DNA of 64,000 nucleotides, from assembly GCF_001485435.1 (NCBI RefSeq), contig NZ_BCMS01000001.1:1373501-1437500 (forward strand). The letters run 5' to 3'. This document shows positions 35,438-47,225 of the stretch, piece after piece. The DNA comes from Deinococcus grandis. GTDB taxonomy: Bacteria; Deinococcota; Deinococci; Deinococcales; Deinococcaceae. Position numbers and translations under genes: made by a program. Position 1 is the first letter of the stretch. Each line of letters opens with the position of its first letter. The notes under the pieces are model-generated. The model did no database searches. It was not told the origin of the DNA and saw only the letters and a program-made list of their open reading frames with translations.

Positions 35438-36100
35438 ATGCCCTCCGAGAACACCCGCCCCGCCCGCGCACGCAGCGCCGAGGAAAAGAACCAACGCCGC
35501 GACGACATCCTGCGCGCCGCCGAGCGCCTGTGGACCACCACCACCTACGCCGAACTCAGCATGAACCAGGTCGCGCGCGAGGCCAAACTCGCCAAAGGCA
35601 CCCTCTACCTGTACTTCGACACCAAGGAAGAACTGTTCCTGGCGCTCCTGACCGAACACCTCCAGGCCTGGATCGGCCGCACCAGCGACCTGCTGATCGA
35701 ACGCCAGCCGCGCACCCCGCAGCAGGTCACGGACGTCCTGCTGGACTCCGCCGAGGCCCTGACGCCCCTGCGCCGCCTGCTCGTGCTGCTCGGCACGGTC
35801 CTCGAACGCAACGTCCGCCCCGAACTGGGCCTGGAATTCCGCCGTGAACTGGACGCCCAGCTGCGCCGCCTCGTGCAGCACATGCCCTACAGCCCCCCCG
35901 TCACGCTGCGTCTGCTGCGCCACCTGTACGCCCTGGCGATCGGCTGGCAGCAGTTCAAGGAGTCCCTGCCCGGCCTGGACGTCCAGACCGGCCAGCCCCG
36001 CGAGGAACTCCCGGGCGAGTACCGCGCCGAGTTCGAACTCGCCCTGCGCGGCGTCGTCGAGCAGCTGGCCGCGCAGGACGCCCGCGCGAACGCCGTCTGA
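35438..36100 (+). CDS. TetR/AcrR family regulator
   Basis: The 220-residue protein has an N-terminal helix-turn-helix (LSMNQVAREAKLAKGTLYLYF, about residues 40-60, read in parts as SMNQVAREA and KGTLYLYF) and a helical ligand domain ending AREELPGEYR-like. Its targets are unknown; it is divergent from folD and has a dyad in its promoter. The ATG at 35438 follows a TATGGT box by eight bases (leaderless), so the longer start at 35393 is rejected. Its TGA stop is the first base triplet of dispersed element copy B. Confidence 0.88.
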   Translation: MPSENTRPARARSAEEKNQRRDDILRAAERLWTTTTYAELSMNQVAREAKLAKGTLYLYFDTKEELFLALLTEHLQAWIGRTSDLLIERQPRTPQQVTDVLLDSAEALTPLRRLLVLLGTVLERNVRPELGLEFRRELDAQLRRLVQHMPYSPPVTLRLLRHLYALAIGWQQFKESLPGLDVQTGQPREELPGEYRAEFELALRGVVEQLAAQDARANAV

Positions 36101-36235
36101 TACGAACTCCGATTGAATGGGCTGCAAAGACCATTCAATCCGAGCGGATGCGAGTGGGAGAAAATCGGGTTCCGGACGTGGAGTTCATAACCCGGTGCTG
36201 TTCCGGGTTGTGAACGAAACAAACGGAATCCGTCT
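36100..36235 (+). repeat. Two-hairpin dispersed element, copy B
   Basis: It starts on the A of the tetR TGA stop. Hairpin 1 (36111-36120 with 36131-36140) is a perfect 10-bp stem; the core CGAGCGGATGCGAG is at 36141-36154; GGGTTCCGGACGTGGAG is at 36167-36183; hairpin 2 (36184-36195 with 36203-36214) has one G-U pair and a seven-base loop; CGGAATCCGTCT ends it at 36224-36235. Confidence 0.9.
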
Positions 36236-36250
36236 GACCGCATCCCTCCT

Positions 36251-36282
36251 GCACCCCCGTGGCTGTGACGGCACGGGGGTGC
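36251..36282. terminator. Bidirectional terminator hairpin
   Basis: GCACCCCCGTG (36251-36261) pairs perfectly with 36272-36282, between element copy B and the next leftward gene. Confidence 0.7.
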
Positions 36283-36313
36283 CTGCCGTTCCGGGGGGCC
36301 GATGCCCGCGTGA

Positions 36314-36997
36314 CTACCAGCGGAACTTCCCGGCGCCCGCCACCCACGTCATCCGCAGCGCGCGCAGCGTGGACGTGAGGTTCACGCCCGCCGCCTCGCA
36401 CGCGCGCCGGGCCGCGTCCGGCACGACCGGGAGGATCGACAGGGTCGCGCCCTGCCGCGCCGGGACGTACTGCACGCCCAGCGGCACGCCACGCAGGCAG
36501 GCGGGGGCCGCGCCGGTCAGGAAGTCCGCGTCGCGGATCACCTGAATCACGTCCGCCTCGGGCACGGGCTTCAGGCCCCGCGCGTCCAGCCAGCCGAAGA
36601 CCGTGCGCTGCTGGCACGCCCCGGCGCGGCACCACTCGCGGTTCAGGACCAGCAGCGCCCGGCTGCCCTGGGGGTACGTCGCGGCGCGCAGCGTGGTGAA
36701 CACCGTTCCGCCCGCTCCGGCGCTGCTGCCCCGCCAGTCCAGGAAGCGGTTGGGCGCGTCCGTGACCTGCGCCGCGAACAGGTTCTGCGTGGCCGCCCAG
36801 TCCAGCGCCTCGCGCCGCGCCAGAGCCAGCAGGGACCCCTCGGCGGCCGGAGGCTGGAACGAGGTCAGGAACAGCTGCACGCCCCGCGCGGGACCCAGCG
36901 GGTCACCCACGGGGGCCGTCTGGGCGGACGCGGGGACCGTCAGGGTCAGCAGGGGAAGGAACAGAGCGGCGCGGAGCACCTGCCCAGTGTGCCGCAT
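36314..36997 (-). CDS. Secreted hypothetical protein
   Basis: The 227-residue protein has a signal peptide ending near SAQTAP (about residue 27) and four later cysteines (CRAGAC, ACLRG, RACEA). I do not recognise the family. The start could be the ATG at 36997 or a GTG at 36979, which lies six bases after a CACACT -10-like box and still leaves a signal peptide. Confidence 0.65.
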   Translation of the reverse strand: MRHTGQVLRAALFLPLLTLTVPASAQTAPVGDPLGPARGVQLFLTSFQPPAAEGSLLALARREALDWAATQNLFAAQVTDAPNRFLDWRGSSAGAGGTVFTTLRAATYPQGSRALLVLNREWCRAGACQQRTVFGWLDARGLKPVPEADVIQVIRDADFLTGAAPACLRGVPLGVQYVPARQGATLSILPVVPDAARRACEAAGVNLTSTLRALRMTWVAGAGKFRW

Positions 36998-37092
36998 TCC
37001 ACGCCGGGAGCACCCGCACCTCCCCGGTGGGGGAGCGCCCGGGCTGCACAGCCCGCCCCGACCGCGCGGCCCGCGCCCGTATCCTGGGTCGC

Positions 37093-38184
<1,092 letters not shown>

Positions 38185-38225
38185 GCCCGACCCGGTGCGG
38201 TATGGCCGCCTCTATACTGCCGGGC

Positions 38226-38969
38226 GTGCTGGCCCTGCTCGCCCCCCAGACCCGACTCACCGACCCCGCCGCGGACGCCCGTGGCGACGGCGGGTACGTG
38301 CTCCCCACCCGCCCCGCCTTCACCCAGGACATGCTGGACCTGCGCGCGCTGGACACCCGCGGCACCCCGCAGGGCATGCAGTTCACCGTCACGTACGGCC
38401 AGCTGGGCAATCCCTGGAACAGCCCCGCGGGCTTCAGCGCGGGCGTGACCGACATCTTCGTGAAGGGCGCGCTGGGCGGGCAGGCGACACTGGGCGACCT
38501 GGGCCTGCGCACCAGTGGTGGCGGCTGGCAGTACCACCTGCGCGTCTCGCCCGGCGGCAGCACCCTGACCGAGGTGGACGCCCAGGGCCAGGAACGACCC
38601 CTGGCCGCGCCGACCGTGCAGGTGTCCGGCACCAGCCTGACCGTGCAGACCGCGCTGCCCGACGGCCGCTACGGGTACTGGGTGACGAACAGCGTGTACT
38701 CCCCGCTGACCCCGGACGGCCTGCTGCGGCCCACGACCACGCCGAACCCCACGGCGTTGCAGGCGGGCCGCGCCGACGCGCCCGTCCCGGTGGACGTCCT
38801 GGCCGCGCCCGGCGACACGCAGGCCTTCACGCGCGGCACGCTCGCCCCGGTCGGCGAGACCCGCGACCTCGTGGGCATCGGGCTGCTCACGCTGGGCGGC
38901 GCGGGCCTGCTCGTCACGGTGATCGCCACCGTGTTCGTGTGGCGCCGCCTGAGCGCCCACCCGGCGTGA
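38226..38969 (+). CDS. Membrane-anchored glucodextranase-type DOMON-like protein
   Basis: The 247-residue protein opens with [18 protein letters not shown] and continues [12 protein letters not shown] and VTDIFVKG, the pattern of the glucodextranase C-terminal DOMON-like module. A C-terminal transmembrane segment (about residues 214-236) follows. It may bind sugars or heme-like ligands at the surface; function is not established. The GTG at 38226 lies seven bases after TATACT (38213-38218), so it is leaderless. It overlaps the next gene by four bases. Confidence 0.75.
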   Translation: MLALLAPQTRLTDPAADARGDGGYVLPTRPAFTQDMLDLRALDTRGTPQGMQFTVTYGQLGNPWNSPAGFSAGVTDIFVKGALGGQATLGDLGLRTSGGGWQYHLRVSPGGSTLTEVDAQGQERPLAAPTVQVSGTSLTVQTALPDGRYGYWVTNSVYSPLTPDGLLRPTTTPNPTALQAGRADAPVPVDVLAAPGDTQAFTRGTLAPVGETRDLVGIGLLTLGGAGLLVTVIATVFVWRRLSAHPA

Positions 38970-39862
38970 CCCGCCCTGCCCTGCCCACCGCGCTGCCCGC
39001 CCCGCTGCTGATCCTGATCGCGGCCGTCCTGTGGGGCCTGCTGGGCATCCTGGGCAAGCAGGCGCAGGCCGCCGGGCTGGACCCGCTGGAGGTCGCCTTC
39101 TGGCGCGCCGCCCTGGCCGGGGGCCTGTACGCCGCGCACGCCGCCCTGAACCGCGCCCGCCTGCCGCGCGGCCGGGACCTGCTCGTCACCGCCGCGTTCG
39201 GCGTGGCGGGCGTCAGCATCTTCTACGGGTCGTACCAGCTGGCAGTCCGCGCGGGCGGCGCCAGCCTCGCCAGCGTGCTGCTGTACACCGCGCCCGCCTT
39301 CGTGGCCGTGATGGGCTGGGCATTCCTGCGCGAACGCCTGGGTAGACGGGAACTGCTCGCGGTGGCGGGCACGCTGGGCGGCATCGCCCTGATCAGCCTG
39401 GGCGGCGGGCAGGGCGTGACCGTCACGCCCGCCGCGCTCGCCTGGGGCCTGACCGCCGGATTCACGTACAGCCTGTACTACCTGTACGGTAAGGCGTTCT
39501 TCACCCGCTACGACCCGCCCGCCCTGCTGGCCGTGGCGCTGCCGGTCGGGGCCGCCGTGCTGCTGCCCGTTGTGACCTTCACTGAGAAGACCCCCGGCGC
39601 GTGGGGCAGCCTGGGGGCCATCGCCGTGTTCAGCACGTACCTCGCGTACCTCGCGTACTCCTGGGGGCTGAAGCGCCTGCCTGCCACGCGCGCCAGCGTG
39701 ATCGCCAGCCTGGAACCCGTCGTGGCCGCCACCCTGGCCGCGCTGTTGTTCGGCGAGCGACTCTCGGCGCTGGCGTTGCTGGGCGCGGCCCTGGTGATCG
39801 GCGCGGCCCTGCTGCTCAGCGTCGGCCCCAGCGACACTGAACGGCACCCCCCAGCGGAATGA
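38966..39862 (+). CDS. EamA/DMT family transporter
   Basis: The 298-residue protein has ten hydrophobic segments arranged as two EamA repeats, with the boundary pattern [20 protein letters not shown] and an end ALLFGERLS. It probably exports or imports a small metabolite; the substrate is unknown. The GTG start overlaps the preceding stop (GTGA, 38966-38969). Its stop abuts the stop of the convergent DUF4127 gene with no space. Confidence 0.85.
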   Translation: MTRPALPTALPAPLLILIAAVLWGLLGILGKQAQAAGLDPLEVAFWRAALAGGLYAAHAALNRARLPRGRDLLVTAAFGVAGVSIFYGSYQLAVRAGGASLASVLLYTAPAFVAVMGWAFLRERLGRRELLAVAGTLGGIALISLGGGQGVTVTPAALAWGLTAGFTYSLYYLYGKAFFTRYDPPALLAVALPVGAAVLLPVVTFTEKTPGAWGSLGAIAVFSTYLAYLAYSWGLKRLPATRASVIASLEPVVAATLAALLFGERLSALALLGAALVIGAALLLSVGPSDTERHPPAE

Positions 39863-41131
39863 TCAGGGCTGCCGGTCCAGCGTGAAGTCCCACTCGAACG
39901 ACCGGCCCCACGGCAGGTCCGCGCTGCCCAGCGAGTATGAATCGCCCACGCGCAGCGGGAAGAACGCCCCGGCCAGTCGCATCAGGGTCGCCTGCGCCTG
40001 CGGGGTGTTCAGTTGCGCCTCCGGGATCAGGGTGCGCAGCTGGGCGCGGACCTCGCTGCTGTAGATCACGTCGTTCGCGAACTCGCGGGCCAGCAGCGCG
40101 TCCTGACGCACCGGGTCGGCGCCGCGCGCCAGTTTCGCGTGCGCCAGCGCCGTCCCGAGGTTGTTCCCCGGCGTGCCCCACGCCGCCAGCGCCTGCAGGT
40201 TCGCGTGCTGGCGCAGGGTGCGCAGGTCCGCCCAGAAGCGCGGATTCCCGAGGTTCACCTGCGCCACGTCCGCCACGGCGACTTTCCCGGCGCGCAGCAG
40301 CGTGCTGACCCGCAGCGCCGCGCGGCGCGGGTCGCCGCCGTTGAACACGAACAGCGTCAGGTCCGCCTTCCCGTCCACGACCTGAAAGCCGCTGCCCTGC
40401 GCGTGATTGGCGGCACTCTGCGTCAGGGGAATCCCCTCGTACTTCATGACCTGCTGCGCCGCGGCGGGATCGCTGTACTCCACCCGGACCGTCGCCGCCT
40501 CCGGGGCCAGGGCGCGGGCGGTCAGCATGGACAGCACCTCGTCCGCACCCGGGTACACGCGCACGTTCGCCGGGGCGTCCTGCGCCAGCGCGGCGCCCTC
40601 CTGCGGGGCGGGACTGCCGGGCAGCGCGTCGTCCCAGGTGACGTCCAGTTCCTTCAGGCGGCCCTCGCGCGCCCAGCCGATCACGGCGCGCACGACCTCC
40701 AGGTTGCGCGCGCGGTCGGTCGCGTCCGGTTCACGCGGCAGCGTGATGAATGCGTACACCGGCTGCCCCGTCCGCTCGGTCCAGGTGCGCAGCGGCTCCA
40801 GCCGCGCCAGGGCCTCCGGCGCCGTCAGGGGGCTCGTGCGGGACTGCACCAGCCCCCCGTACGCCAGGGCGTCCAGCGACACGACCAGCGGCCCCGTGCG
40901 CGGTTGCGCGGCCAGCCACGCGCCCAGCGCCGCCGGGTCGGCGCCGCGCGCCGCCGTGCCCAGCAGCGCCGCGTCCGGCACGCGCAGGGCGTCGCCACGC
41001 AGGCCGCCGATCAGGGCGGGCAGCACCCGCGTGGCGGGGCGGGAGTCCAGGGGCAGCAGCGTCTGCGCGTCCGCCGCGCCCAGCAGCGCGAGAGGCAGGC
41101 AGGCGGTCAGAAGGGAAGAGGTGCGGCGCAT
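39863..41131 (-). CDS. Secreted DUF4127 family protein
   Basis: The 422-residue protein has a signal peptide (cleavage near [10 protein letters not shown], about residue 22) and the DUF4127 opening [11 protein letters not shown], with [12 protein letters not shown] and [11 protein letters not shown] further in. The family has no known function. A TAGGGT box (41141-41146) lies nine bases from the ATG. Confidence 0.8.
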   Translation of the reverse strand: MRRTSSLLTACLPLALLGAADAQTLLPLDSRPATRVLPALIGGLRGDALRVPDAALLGTAARGADPAALGAWLAAQPRTGPLVVSLDALAYGGLVQSRTSPLTAPEALARLEPLRTWTERTGQPVYAFITLPREPDATDRARNLEVVRAVIGWAREGRLKELDVTWDDALPGSPAPQEGAALAQDAPANVRVYPGADEVLSMLTARALAPEAATVRVEYSDPAAAQQVMKYEGIPLTQSAANHAQGSGFQVVDGKADLTLFVFNGGDPRRAALRVSTLLRAGKVAVADVAQVNLGNPRFWADLRTLRQHANLQALAAWGTPGNNLGTALAHAKLARGADPVRQDALLAREFANDVIYSSEVRAQLRTLIPEAQLNTPQAQATLMRLAGAFFPLRVGDSYSLGSADLPWGRSFEWDFTLDRQP

Positions 41132-41188
41132 CGTGCCCCGACCCTAGCGGCCACCCGTGAGGACCCGCTGGGTGTTTCATCAGCAGCA

Positions 41189-41310
41189 TTCAGGAGTAGT
41201 GAAGGGCCCCTTCACTACTCCTGAACGAGCGGAGCGAGCACCTGACAGCACCAGAGGTTGGAAGTGGAATTGAAGGGCGTGGTGTTGGCCCTTCAATGGA
41301 ACTGGAAACC
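41189..41310 (+). repeat. Diverged member of the two-hairpin element family, copy E
   Basis: An 18-bp perfect hairpin (41189-41206 with 41208-41225, one-base centre) is followed by CGAGCGGAGCGAG (41226-41238, one base shorter than the core), GGTTGGAAGTGGA and a second hairpin (ATTGAAGGG at 41269-41277 with 41289-41297), then GGAAC. The order matches the full copies but the sequence has drifted and no stop codon abuts it. It lies in the 254-bp gap before the ABC permease. Confidence 0.6.
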
Positions 41311-41385
41311 GCTGAGGGAGTCCGGCGCGGGCTCTGTACGCGGGCATGCCACCTGTCCCGGCCCCGCGCGGTTAGCCTGAACCTC

Positions 41386-42546
41386 ATGAAAGCCAGTGAC
41401 CTGTGGCGACTCGCGTGGCGCGGCCTGACCCGCCGCCGGGTGCGCACCTTCCTGACCGCGCTGGGCATCACGGTGGCGGTCGCCAGCATGGTGATCTTCC
41501 TGTCCCTGGGCGAGGGCATCCGCAAGGTGTTCACCAGCGAACTGGGCGGCATCGGCCCGGACATCCAGGTGAGCCTCACGCCGCTGTCGCAGGGCCTGGC
41601 GCTGCAGCCGAACCTCCCGCAGGACACCGTGGGGCAGCTCCAAGCGCTCGCGCCGGAACTGGGCCTCCAGACCGTCACGCCGGTCGTGATGGCCGTGCGG
41701 GGCGGCCTGGACCCCACCCAGAGCGTCGTGCTGTACGGTCTGCCTGCCAGCGGCGGGATCGGCGCGGTCTTCCCGAACACGGCGCTGGCCCAGGGCCGCC
41801 TGCTGCTCCCCGCCGACGAGCAGACCGGCGCGGCCGTCGTCGGCGCCAAGGCCGCGCAGAACCTGCGGCTGAGCCTGGGCAGCACCCTGAACCTCAACCG
41901 GCGCGCCAGCGTGAAGGTCGTGGGCGTGCTGGCCCCGCAGTCCGGGCTGGTGGACAACTTCATCTTCATGCCGCTGACGCCCCTGCAGCGCAGCGAGGGC
42001 GCCGAGGGCCGCGTGTCGCTGGTCGCCGTGAAACTGAACGACCCCCGGCAGGCCCGCGCGGTTGCCACGAGCATCAGTGACCGCCTGAACCTGGAGGCCG
42101 CCACGCAGTCGGACTTCCTGGGGTTCATCGAGCGGGCGCTGCGCATCAGCGACGCCGTGCGTTTCGGGATCTCCCTGATCGCGCTCATCGTGGGCGGACT
42201 GGCGGTCGCGAACACCGTCATGATGGGCGTCTTCGAACGCACCCGCGAGTTCGCCACGCTGCGCGCCATCGGGGCGCGGCCCGCGTTCGTGCGCGCCCTG
42301 GTCCTGACCGAGTCGCTGCTGCTGTCGCTGGTGGGCGGCGTGGGCGGCGTCCTGCTGGGCCTCGTGGGCATCGTGATCGTGAACCTGTACACCCAGCAGC
42401 TCGCGGGGATCGACGCGGCGGCCCTCACGCCCCGCCTGACCCTGCTCGCGCTGGGCATCAGCTTCCTGCTGGGTCTGCTCTCGGGCCTGCTGCCCGCCCG
42501 CAACGCCAGCCGCCTGAGCATCGTGGGCGCCCTCGGGAGGGTCTGA
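41386..42546 (+). CDS. MacB/FtsX-type ABC transporter permease
   Basis: The 386-residue permease has an N-terminal membrane segment (about residues 22-42), a large extracytoplasmic MacB core domain and three C-terminal membrane segments (about 270-375), with [17 protein letters not shown] typical of FtsX-like permeases. It probably acts with the next ATPase in export or lipoprotein handling. The ATG at 41386 is seven bases from a TAGCCT box (41373-41378), so it is leaderless. Confidence 0.9.
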   Translation: MKASDLWRLAWRGLTRRRVRTFLTALGITVAVASMVIFLSLGEGIRKVFTSELGGIGPDIQVSLTPLSQGLALQPNLPQDTVGQLQALAPELGLQTVTPVVMAVRGGLDPTQSVVLYGLPASGGIGAVFPNTALAQGRLLLPADEQTGAAVVGAKAAQNLRLSLGSTLNLNRRASVKVVGVLAPQSGLVDNFIFMPLTPLQRSEGAEGRVSLVAVKLNDPRQARAVATSISDRLNLEAATQSDFLGFIERALRISDAVRFGISLIALIVGGLAVANTVMMGVFERTREFATLRAIGARPAFVRALVLTESLLLSLVGGVGGVLLGLVGIVIVNLYTQQLAGIDAAALTPRLTLLALGISFLLGLLSGLLPARNASRLSIVGALGRV

Positions 42547-42547
42547 C

Positions 42548-43255
42548 ATGACCGCCATGACCACGCCGGCCAGCAGCACTGCCACCACGCCCACCCTGAG
42601 CGTCCACGACCTGTCGCGCGTGTACCCCAGCGGGGACGGGCAGGTGCAGGCCCTGGCGCCCTTCACGCACGCCTTCCCGCCCGGCCTGACCGCCGTCGTC
42701 GGCCCCTCGGGCAGCGGCAAGAGCACCCTGCTGAACCTCCTGGCGGGCTTCGACACGCCCACCACCGGCCACGTGCAGGTCGGCGACACCGACCTCACCG
42801 CCCTGAGTGAAACCAGCCGCGCCGACCTGCGGCTGCGCCACTACGGCTTCGTGTTCCAGAACCACAACCTCGTGAGCATCCTCAGCGCGCAGGAAAACGT
42901 CGAGTTCCCCCTGACCCTGGCGGGCCTGCCCCCGCGCGAGCGGCAGGAGCGCGCCCGTGAACTGCTCGCCCTGGTGGGCCTGGAGCGCCGCGCCGATCAC
43001 CTGCCCAGCCAGCTGTCCGGCGGGGAGGCGCAGCGCGTCGCCATCGCCCGCGCGCTCGCCGGGAACCCGGGCGTGCTGCTGGCGGACGAACCCACCGGGA
43101 ACCTCGACACCCGCACCGGCGAGCGCATCCTGGCGCTGCTGCGCGGCGCGGCCGACGCGGGCCGCACGGTCGTGCTGATCACCCACGACCGCGACATCGC
43201 CGCGCAGGCCGACCATCACCTCAGCGTGCGTGACGGGGTGGTCACGCCCGGCTGA
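42548..43255 (+). CDS. LolD/MacB-type ABC transporter ATP-binding protein
   Basis: The 235-residue ATPase has Walker [10 protein letters not shown] (about residues 52-60), the Q-loop VFQNHNLV, the signature LSGGEAQR (about 158-165), Walker [13 protein letters not shown] (about 177-188) and the switch H in LITHDRD. It follows the permease by one base and probably energises it. Confidence 0.93.
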   Translation: MTAMTTPASSTATTPTLSVHDLSRVYPSGDGQVQALAPFTHAFPPGLTAVVGPSGSGKSTLLNLLAGFDTPTTGHVQVGDTDLTALSETSRADLRLRHYGFVFQNHNLVSILSAQENVEFPLTLAGLPPRERQERARELLALVGLERRADHLPSQLSGGEAQRVAIARALAGNPGVLLADEPTGNLDTRTGERILALLRGAADAGRTVVLITHDRDIAAQADHHLSVRDGVVTPG

Positions 43256-43438
43256 CCACACGGGATTCAAGAGACTCCACATCATTCGGAGTCGCCCGGT
43301 GGCCCCCTCACCCTTCCGTCGCTTCGCTCCTCCCTCCCTCTCTGCAGCGCAGCTCTCTGAGTCCCACAGGGGGAGAGGGGAAAACGGAACGTGTTCAAGT
43401 CGGAAGCAAGTCAATTTTATCCCGTATCACACAAGGAA
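43256..43438. other. Intergenic region with GC-rich palindromic segment
   Basis: No gene was recognised. GACTCC and GGAGTC pair at about 43270-43290. A pyrimidine-rich run (about 43303-43345) faces CAGGGGGAGAGGGG (about 43367-43380), and an AT-richer run follows. The pyrimidine run with its purine counterpart looks like another dispersed repeat type, but only one copy is in the window. Confidence 0.4.
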
Positions 43439-43469
43439 GCGCGGCCCGGACGTGATGACCGGGCCGCGC
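43439..43469 (-). terminator. Terminator-like hairpin after the lipoprotein gene
   Basis: GCGCGGCCCGG (43439-43449) pairs perfectly with 43459-43469, just past the stop of the leftward lipoprotein gene. Confidence 0.65.
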
Positions 43470-43484
43470 ACTTGTGCGGGCTGA

Positions 43485-43901
43485 TCAGGGGGCGGTGCCC
43501 ACGCGGGTCTCGCCGTCCCGCAGCCACAGGGGGCGGCCCTGCGCGTCCCGCAGGCGCACCACGATCTGCACCGTCTCGCCGGGCTGCACGCCCGCGCCGG
43601 ACCGGCCGAACGCGCTGCCCTGCGCGCCCGCCGCGCGCAGCGGGGACTTCCACAGGTCCGTGCCGCTCACCACGAACACCCCGTCCAGCCGCAGCGCGGG
43701 CAGCGCGTCGCGGGAATTCAGGCGCACCTTCACCCCGAACCCACCGGCGCCGCTGGCCGACGCGGACTCCAGCGTCACGACCTGCCCGCCCACGTTCAGG
43801 GCCGTGGGCGCACTCAGCAGGTCCCCCACCGACGGCGGCACCGCCGGTGAGAACCCACAGGCCGCCAGCAGCAGCGGCAGGCACAGCGCGACACGCTTCA
43901 T
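43485..43901 (-). CDS. Small lipoprotein, hypothetical
   Basis: The 138-residue protein has a lipobox LLAACGFSP (Cys about 15) and a beta-rich body that resembles an FxLYD- or CARDB-like domain in length only. Function unknown. The ATG at 43901 lies six bases after TACACT (43908-43913), so it is leaderless. Confidence 0.7.
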   Translation of the reverse strand: MKRVALCLPLLLAACGFSPAVPPSVGDLLSAPTALNVGGQVVTLESASASGAGGFGVKVRLNSRDALPALRLDGVFVVSGTDLWKSPLRAAGAQGSAFGRSGAGVQPGETVQIVVRLRDAQGRPLWLRDGETRVGTAP

Positions 43902-43981
43902 GAGAGGAGTGTACCTGAGAAGCCTGCGGGAAGGGTGAACACCCGACTCACGGGCCGTTCACCCCGCCGCGCTACGCGCAC

Positions 43982-45973
43982 TTACCAGCTCAGATCCGGG
44001 GCCGTCACCACGCGGTCCGCCGGTTGATCCGTGAACAGCGTGTACGTCAGCGTGTACGTGCCGGGAATCACGCGCGTCAGCAGGATCGCGTCGCCGTCCA
44101 GACGCGGATTCAGGTTCGCGAGACTCGGCCCCTGCACCTGCAGCGGGCCGCGCACGGCAGGCTGCGCCCCCCCGCCGGGCAGCGGATCGATCAGCCGCAC
44201 GTTCTCCAGCGTGCTGTCCACCGTGAACACCAGCGTCACCACGTACCCCTGCCCCTGCGCGGCGGCCTCCACGCTCTTGTTCAGGCTGGCGCGCGCGCCG
44301 CCCTGCACGTTCCGGGTCACGTTCGCGCCGCCCGGGTTACGCACCCGCGCCTGCCCGGTCGTGCGCAGGTCCACCGGGTCCAGCACCGCCTCGGCGGTGT
44401 CCGTGCGGCACACCCGCACCGGCACCTTCAGCCGCAGCGGCTGCCCCTGGCTGAAGTCCCCACTGACGTTCAGCGGGTAGTCGGTCGTCCAGCCGGTCGG
44501 CAGGTTCAGGCTGAGCTTCCCGGGCAGGCGGTACGGGAAGTCCGTGCGGGCCAGGGCGGTCAGCTGCGTCACGTCGCAGACGTTCAGGATGTCCGGCGAG
44601 GTCACGAGCGCCACGTCCGTCAGCACGCGGTACTCGATGGTCACGCGCTCGGTGCCGCTGTCCGTCACGCGGCCCGCCGGGGGCGGCGTGACCGAACTGC
44701 CCGGCAGGCTGGTCGGCGTGACCGGGTAGTCGCCCGGCGCGAGCGGCACCGTCACGGGCGCGCTCAGCGTCTGCCCGCCCACCTGGAACGGCACGCCCGT
44801 CAGCGGGATGCGCTGCCCGGCGTACAGCGCCACGGCCTCCACCTGGAGTTGCCCCTGCGGCGGGCGCGCCACGAAGCGGATCTTCGTGAAGCCCGGCTGG
44901 TAGCGGACCTCGGTGGGCGAGACGATGTTGCCCGTGCCCTGGATCAGGGTGCCGCTGACCGGCACGTACCCGCCGGGCAGCACCGGCCGCACCACCGCGT
45001 CCCCGACCAGCGCGTACGACGCGCCGGGAATGGGGCGGCCCTGCGGGTCCACGACGTCCACCAGCAGTTGATTGGCGATCTTCGCGCCGCCCGGCACCAC
45101 GAACCCGCCCACGCTGCCCGTGATGGGCTGGTCGTTCAGGCGGAACGAGAAGCGGATCGCGTTGCTGTACTGCTTCGTGGTCTTCAGGACCCGGATGTAC
45201 AGCTGCCACTCGCCCACCAGTTCGGGCGTGATGCGGAACGCGTCGGTGGCGGTGCGGCCGTTCTCGCTGGGCGTGAGGTTCACGCGCGTCCCGCCGGGCT
45301 GCACCGCCCAGATCTCGGCCTCCTGCGCGCCGTCCACGTCGTAGTTCAGCAGGCCAAGGGTCCTGCCCACCCAGTCGGCGGTGACGTTCACCCGCGCGGC
45401 CAGCAGCGCCTCCGAATCGGTCGAGCGGGCGTTCACGCTGAAATCGCTCGTCTCCAGCCGGAAGGGGTCGGCCACGCGCAGCGCGAACGAGTTCTTCCCG
45501 TTGCCCCGGCTGGTCACCTTCAGGGTGTACGTCCCGGCGCCCAGGCCGCCGCTGAACAGGCTGTCCCAGGTGTGCTCGCGGTTCAGGCTGAACCGCCGCT
45601 CCAGCACCGTCCCGCCCGGGCCGGTCAGGGTGAAGGTCGTCTCGAACGGCTCGTTCTTCGCGTACAGCTCATCCCCGAAGTACCCCTCCGCGCGGCGGCC
45701 ATCCACGTAATCCGCGAGGTTGAACGTCGGCGAGAACACCTCCAGGCCCAGGGGCTTCCCGGCGTCCTGCGCGGACACGCGGATCACGTACGTCTCCTGC
45801 GCCTGAGGCCACTTGTCCCCCACGGACACGAGCGGCAGGGTCCCGCCGGTCTGCGCGGCGGCGGGCGCGGCGAGCAGCAGCAGGCCGCCCAGCACCGCCA
45901 GTCGGACCGAGCGGGAACGGGAGGACTTCGGGGCGAGGGGCGTCAGGGAACCGGCAGTCAGGAAGCTGGGCAT
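43982..45973 (-). CDS. Large secreted protein with repeated beta domains and DUF11-like end
   Basis: The 663-residue protein has a basic N terminus and a signal segment (about residues 20-41, ending AAPAAAQ). Several Ig-like or pre-peptidase-like beta domains follow, with a C-terminal region (about 540-650: [28 protein letters not shown]) like DUF11 modules of surface proteins. No catalytic motif is seen. A TATGAT -10 box as ATCATA (45985-45990) lies 11 bases from the ATG. It is divergent from alr. Confidence 0.7.
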   Translation of the reverse strand: MPSFLTAGSLTPLAPKSSRSRSVRLAVLGGLLLLAAPAAAQTGGTLPLVSVGDKWPQAQETYVIRVSAQDAGKPLGLEVFSPTFNLADYVDGRRAEGYFGDELYAKNEPFETTFTLTGPGGTVLERRFSLNREHTWDSLFSGGLGAGTYTLKVTSRGNGKNSFALRVADPFRLETSDFSVNARSTDSEALLAARVNVTADWVGRTLGLLNYDVDGAQEAEIWAVQPGGTRVNLTPSENGRTATDAFRITPELVGEWQLYIRVLKTTKQYSNAIRFSFRLNDQPITGSVGGFVVPGGAKIANQLLVDVVDPQGRPIPGASYALVGDAVVRPVLPGGYVPVSGTLIQGTGNIVSPTEVRYQPGFTKIRFVARPPQGQLQVEAVALYAGQRIPLTGVPFQVGGQTLSAPVTVPLAPGDYPVTPTSLPGSSVTPPPAGRVTDSGTERVTIEYRVLTDVALVTSPDILNVCDVTQLTALARTDFPYRLPGKLSLNLPTGWTTDYPLNVSGDFSQGQPLRLKVPVRVCRTDTAEAVLDPVDLRTTGQARVRNPGGANVTRNVQGGARASLNKSVEAAAQGQGYVVTLVFTVDSTLENVRLIDPLPGGGAQPAVRGPLQVQGPSLANLNPRLDGDAILLTRVIPGTYTLTYTLFTDQPADRVVTAPDLSW

Positions 45974-46054
45974 CGTTGGGAAAAATCATACAGGCCCGCC
46001 CCGGCTGGACACCCTACCCCCACCGGGCCGCACCTGGGGGTAGCATCCGCGGTG

Positions 46055-47137
46055 ATGACGCTCGCCGCCCGCGCCCACGCCCACCTCAGCGAGGCTGCCC
46101 TGCACGGCAACCTGACCCACCTGTCCCGCCGCGCCGCCACGCCGCTGCTGCTGCCCGTCAAGGCCAACGCGTACGGGCACGGCCTGCGCGAGATCGTCAC
46201 CCTGGCCGCCCGCCACCCGGACGTGTGGGGGTTCGCGGTCGCCACGCCCCGCGAGGCCGCGCAGGTCGCCGCGCTGCACACCGGGCGACCCACGCTGCTC
46301 CTCACCCCACCCACCCCAGCCGAGGTGCCCGTCCTGGCCGACCTGGGCGTCCGCCTGCCCGTCGCCTCCCTGGCCGAAGCCGACGCTCTGCCCGCCCACG
46401 CCCGCGCGCACCTGAAGGTGGACACCGGCATGAACCGCCTGGGCGCCCGCCCCGAGGAGGCCATCCGGGTCGGCGCCCGCCTCGCCGAACGCGGCCTGCT
46501 GGAAGGCGCGTACACGCACTTCGCCACCGCCGACGAACCCGACCTGAGCTTCGCCTATGACCAGCTGCGCCGCTTCCGGACCGTGCTGGACGCCCTGCCC
46601 GCCACGTCGCAGCCCCTGCTGGCCCACGCGGCCAACGGTGGCGGCATCCTGTCCTTCGGGGCGCTGCCCGGCATGCGCCTCGCCCGGCCCGGCCTGACCA
46701 GCTACGGCTTCGCGCCACCGCACCTGCGCGCCGCGCTCCCCCTGCGGCCGGTCATGACCCTCACCGCGCAGGTCACGCACCTGCACACCGCCCACGCCGG
46801 AGAGACCGTCAGCTACGGCGGCCTGTGGCGTGCCCCACACGACACCCGGGTCGCCACGGTCGGCATCGGCTACGCCGACGGGTACCCCAGGGGCGCCACC
46901 GGCCGCGCCCACGTCCTCATCGCGGGTCAGCGTCGCCCCGTCCTGGGCCGCATCTGCATGGATCAGCTCATGGTGGACGCCACCGGCCTGGACGTTCAGC
47001 TGGGCGACCCCGTCACCCTCTGGACCGACCACGACCTGACCGTCACCGACGTCGCCGCGTGGGGCGACACCATCGAATACGAGGTGCTGACCGGACTGGG
47101 CGAACGGGTGGACAGGGTTGTGGGGAGTGGGGAGTAG
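46055..47137 (+). CDS. alr: Alanine racemase
   Basis: The 360-residue PLP enzyme makes D-alanine for peptidoglycan. The PLP lysine lies in LLPVKANAYGHG (about residues 32-43), the second catalytic tyrosine in GIGYADGYPRG (about 271-281), and GRICMDQLMVD (about 302-312) is conserved. TAGCAT (46041-46046) lies eight bases before the ATG (leaderless); a GTG three bases earlier is also possible. Confidence 0.94.
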   Translation: MTLAARAHAHLSEAALHGNLTHLSRRAATPLLLPVKANAYGHGLREIVTLAARHPDVWGFAVATPREAAQVAALHTGRPTLLLTPPTPAEVPVLADLGVRLPVASLAEADALPAHARAHLKVDTGMNRLGARPEEAIRVGARLAERGLLEGAYTHFATADEPDLSFAYDQLRRFRTVLDALPATSQPLLAHAANGGGILSFGALPGMRLARPGLTSYGFAPPHLRAALPLRPVMTLTAQVTHLHTAHAGETVSYGGLWRAPHDTRVATVGIGYADGYPRGATGRAHVLIAGQRRPVLGRICMDQLMVDATGLDVQLGDPVTLWTDHDLTVTDVAAWGDTIEYEVLTGLGERVDRVVGSGE

Positions 47138-47155
47138 GGAGTGTGAACAGCAGGG

Positions 47156-47195
47156 AGAGTGGGGCGCCGGATGAGTCCAGGCGCCCCACTCTTTT
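47156..47195 (+). terminator. Intrinsic terminator of alr
   Basis: AGAGTGGGGCGCC (47156-47168) pairs over 13 bp with 47180-47192 and is followed by TTT. G-rich and C-rich flanks extend it as a longer imperfect stem. Confidence 0.8.
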
Positions 47196-47225
47196 CCACT
47201 TCCCACCACCCACTCCCCACTTCCC

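Noticed and set aside
44024..46054. Long rightward frame running into alr
   Set aside because: It is the antisense of the secreted protein; alanine racemase similarity begins only at 46055.
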